The translations under genes were made by a program, and so were the position numbers. This document shows, one piece after another, positions 5,649-5,686 of a stretch of 5,686 nt of DNA (positions within the stretch are counted from its first letter, which is position 1; every line of letters starts with the position of its first letter). This DNA comes from Oscillospiraceae bacterium. Its GTDB lineage: Bacteria; Bacillota; Clostridia; Oscillospirales; Ruminococcaceae. The stretch spans positions 1 through 5,686 of the forward strand of contig JAFPXW010000271.1 in the NCBI GenBank assembly GCA_017394565.1. The letters run 5' to 3'. The notes beneath the pieces were generated by a model, which saw only the letters and a list, made by a program, of their open reading frames with translations, did no database searches and had not been told where the DNA came from.

Positions 5649-5686
5649 GAGCCTGTTTAAGATCTGGAGATAGACGGATTTTCGAG

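Noticed and set aside
1..5686. A new defence, toxin-antitoxin, CRISPR or biosynthetic system
   Set aside because: All substantial genes belong to known cell-shape and division families. No array of spaced repeats, paired small genes, recombinase or reverse transcriptase signature was seen.

Overview
The window carries a Gram-positive cell-elongation gene cluster followed by a separate MinD-type gene, all on the + strand: mreB (5' end cut off by the window), mreC, mreD, a class B penicillin-binding protein of the PBP2/MrdA type, a 442-bp intergenic region, and a MinD/ParA-family ATPase. The gene order, purine-rich Shine-Dalgarno sequences (AAAGGAGG, GAAGGAG, GGAAAGGAG), fairly GC-rich coding sequence and AT-rich intergenic DNA fit a clostridial Firmicute. 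I lean towards a Ruminococcus-like member of the Oscillospiraceae. That lineage call is an inference from style and synteny, not from a marker gene.

Positions 2-2448 hold mreB-mreC-mreD and 2465-4462 holds the PBP2 gene. They are packed as one operon: a 37-nt gap, then an 8-nt overlap, then a 16-nt gap. MreB is the actin-like scaffold, MreC and MreD are membrane partners, and PBP2 is the transpeptidase that crosslinks lateral-wall peptidoglycan. Together they form the core of the rod/elongasome complex. RodA, the partner glycosyltransferase, is not in the window.

Positions 4463-4904 contain no convincing protein gene. A 174-bp imperfect palindrome with 19-bp terminal inverted repeats (17/19 matching) starts directly at the PBP2 stop codon and looks like a MITE. 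Next comes AT-rich DNA with a short perfect inverted repeat and an 11-bp tandem duplication. A textbook SigA-type promoter follows (TTGACA, 16 bp, extended TG-n-TATAAT). It gives the last gene a leader of about 100 nt with small hairpins, one of them a cUUCGg tetraloop.

Positions 4905-5648 encode a 247-residue MinD-type P-loop ATPase. It keeps the deviant Walker A lysines but differs from textbook MinD at several motif positions and stops before the C-terminal amphipathic membrane-targeting helix. Clostridial clusters of this kind often continue PBP2-minC-minD-minE-rodA; here no minC lies before the minD-like gene. I found no defence system, CRISPR array, RNA gene or clearly new multi-gene system. 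The most interesting points are the palindromic element at the PBP2 stop codon and the unusual MinD-like protein with its own strong promoter.
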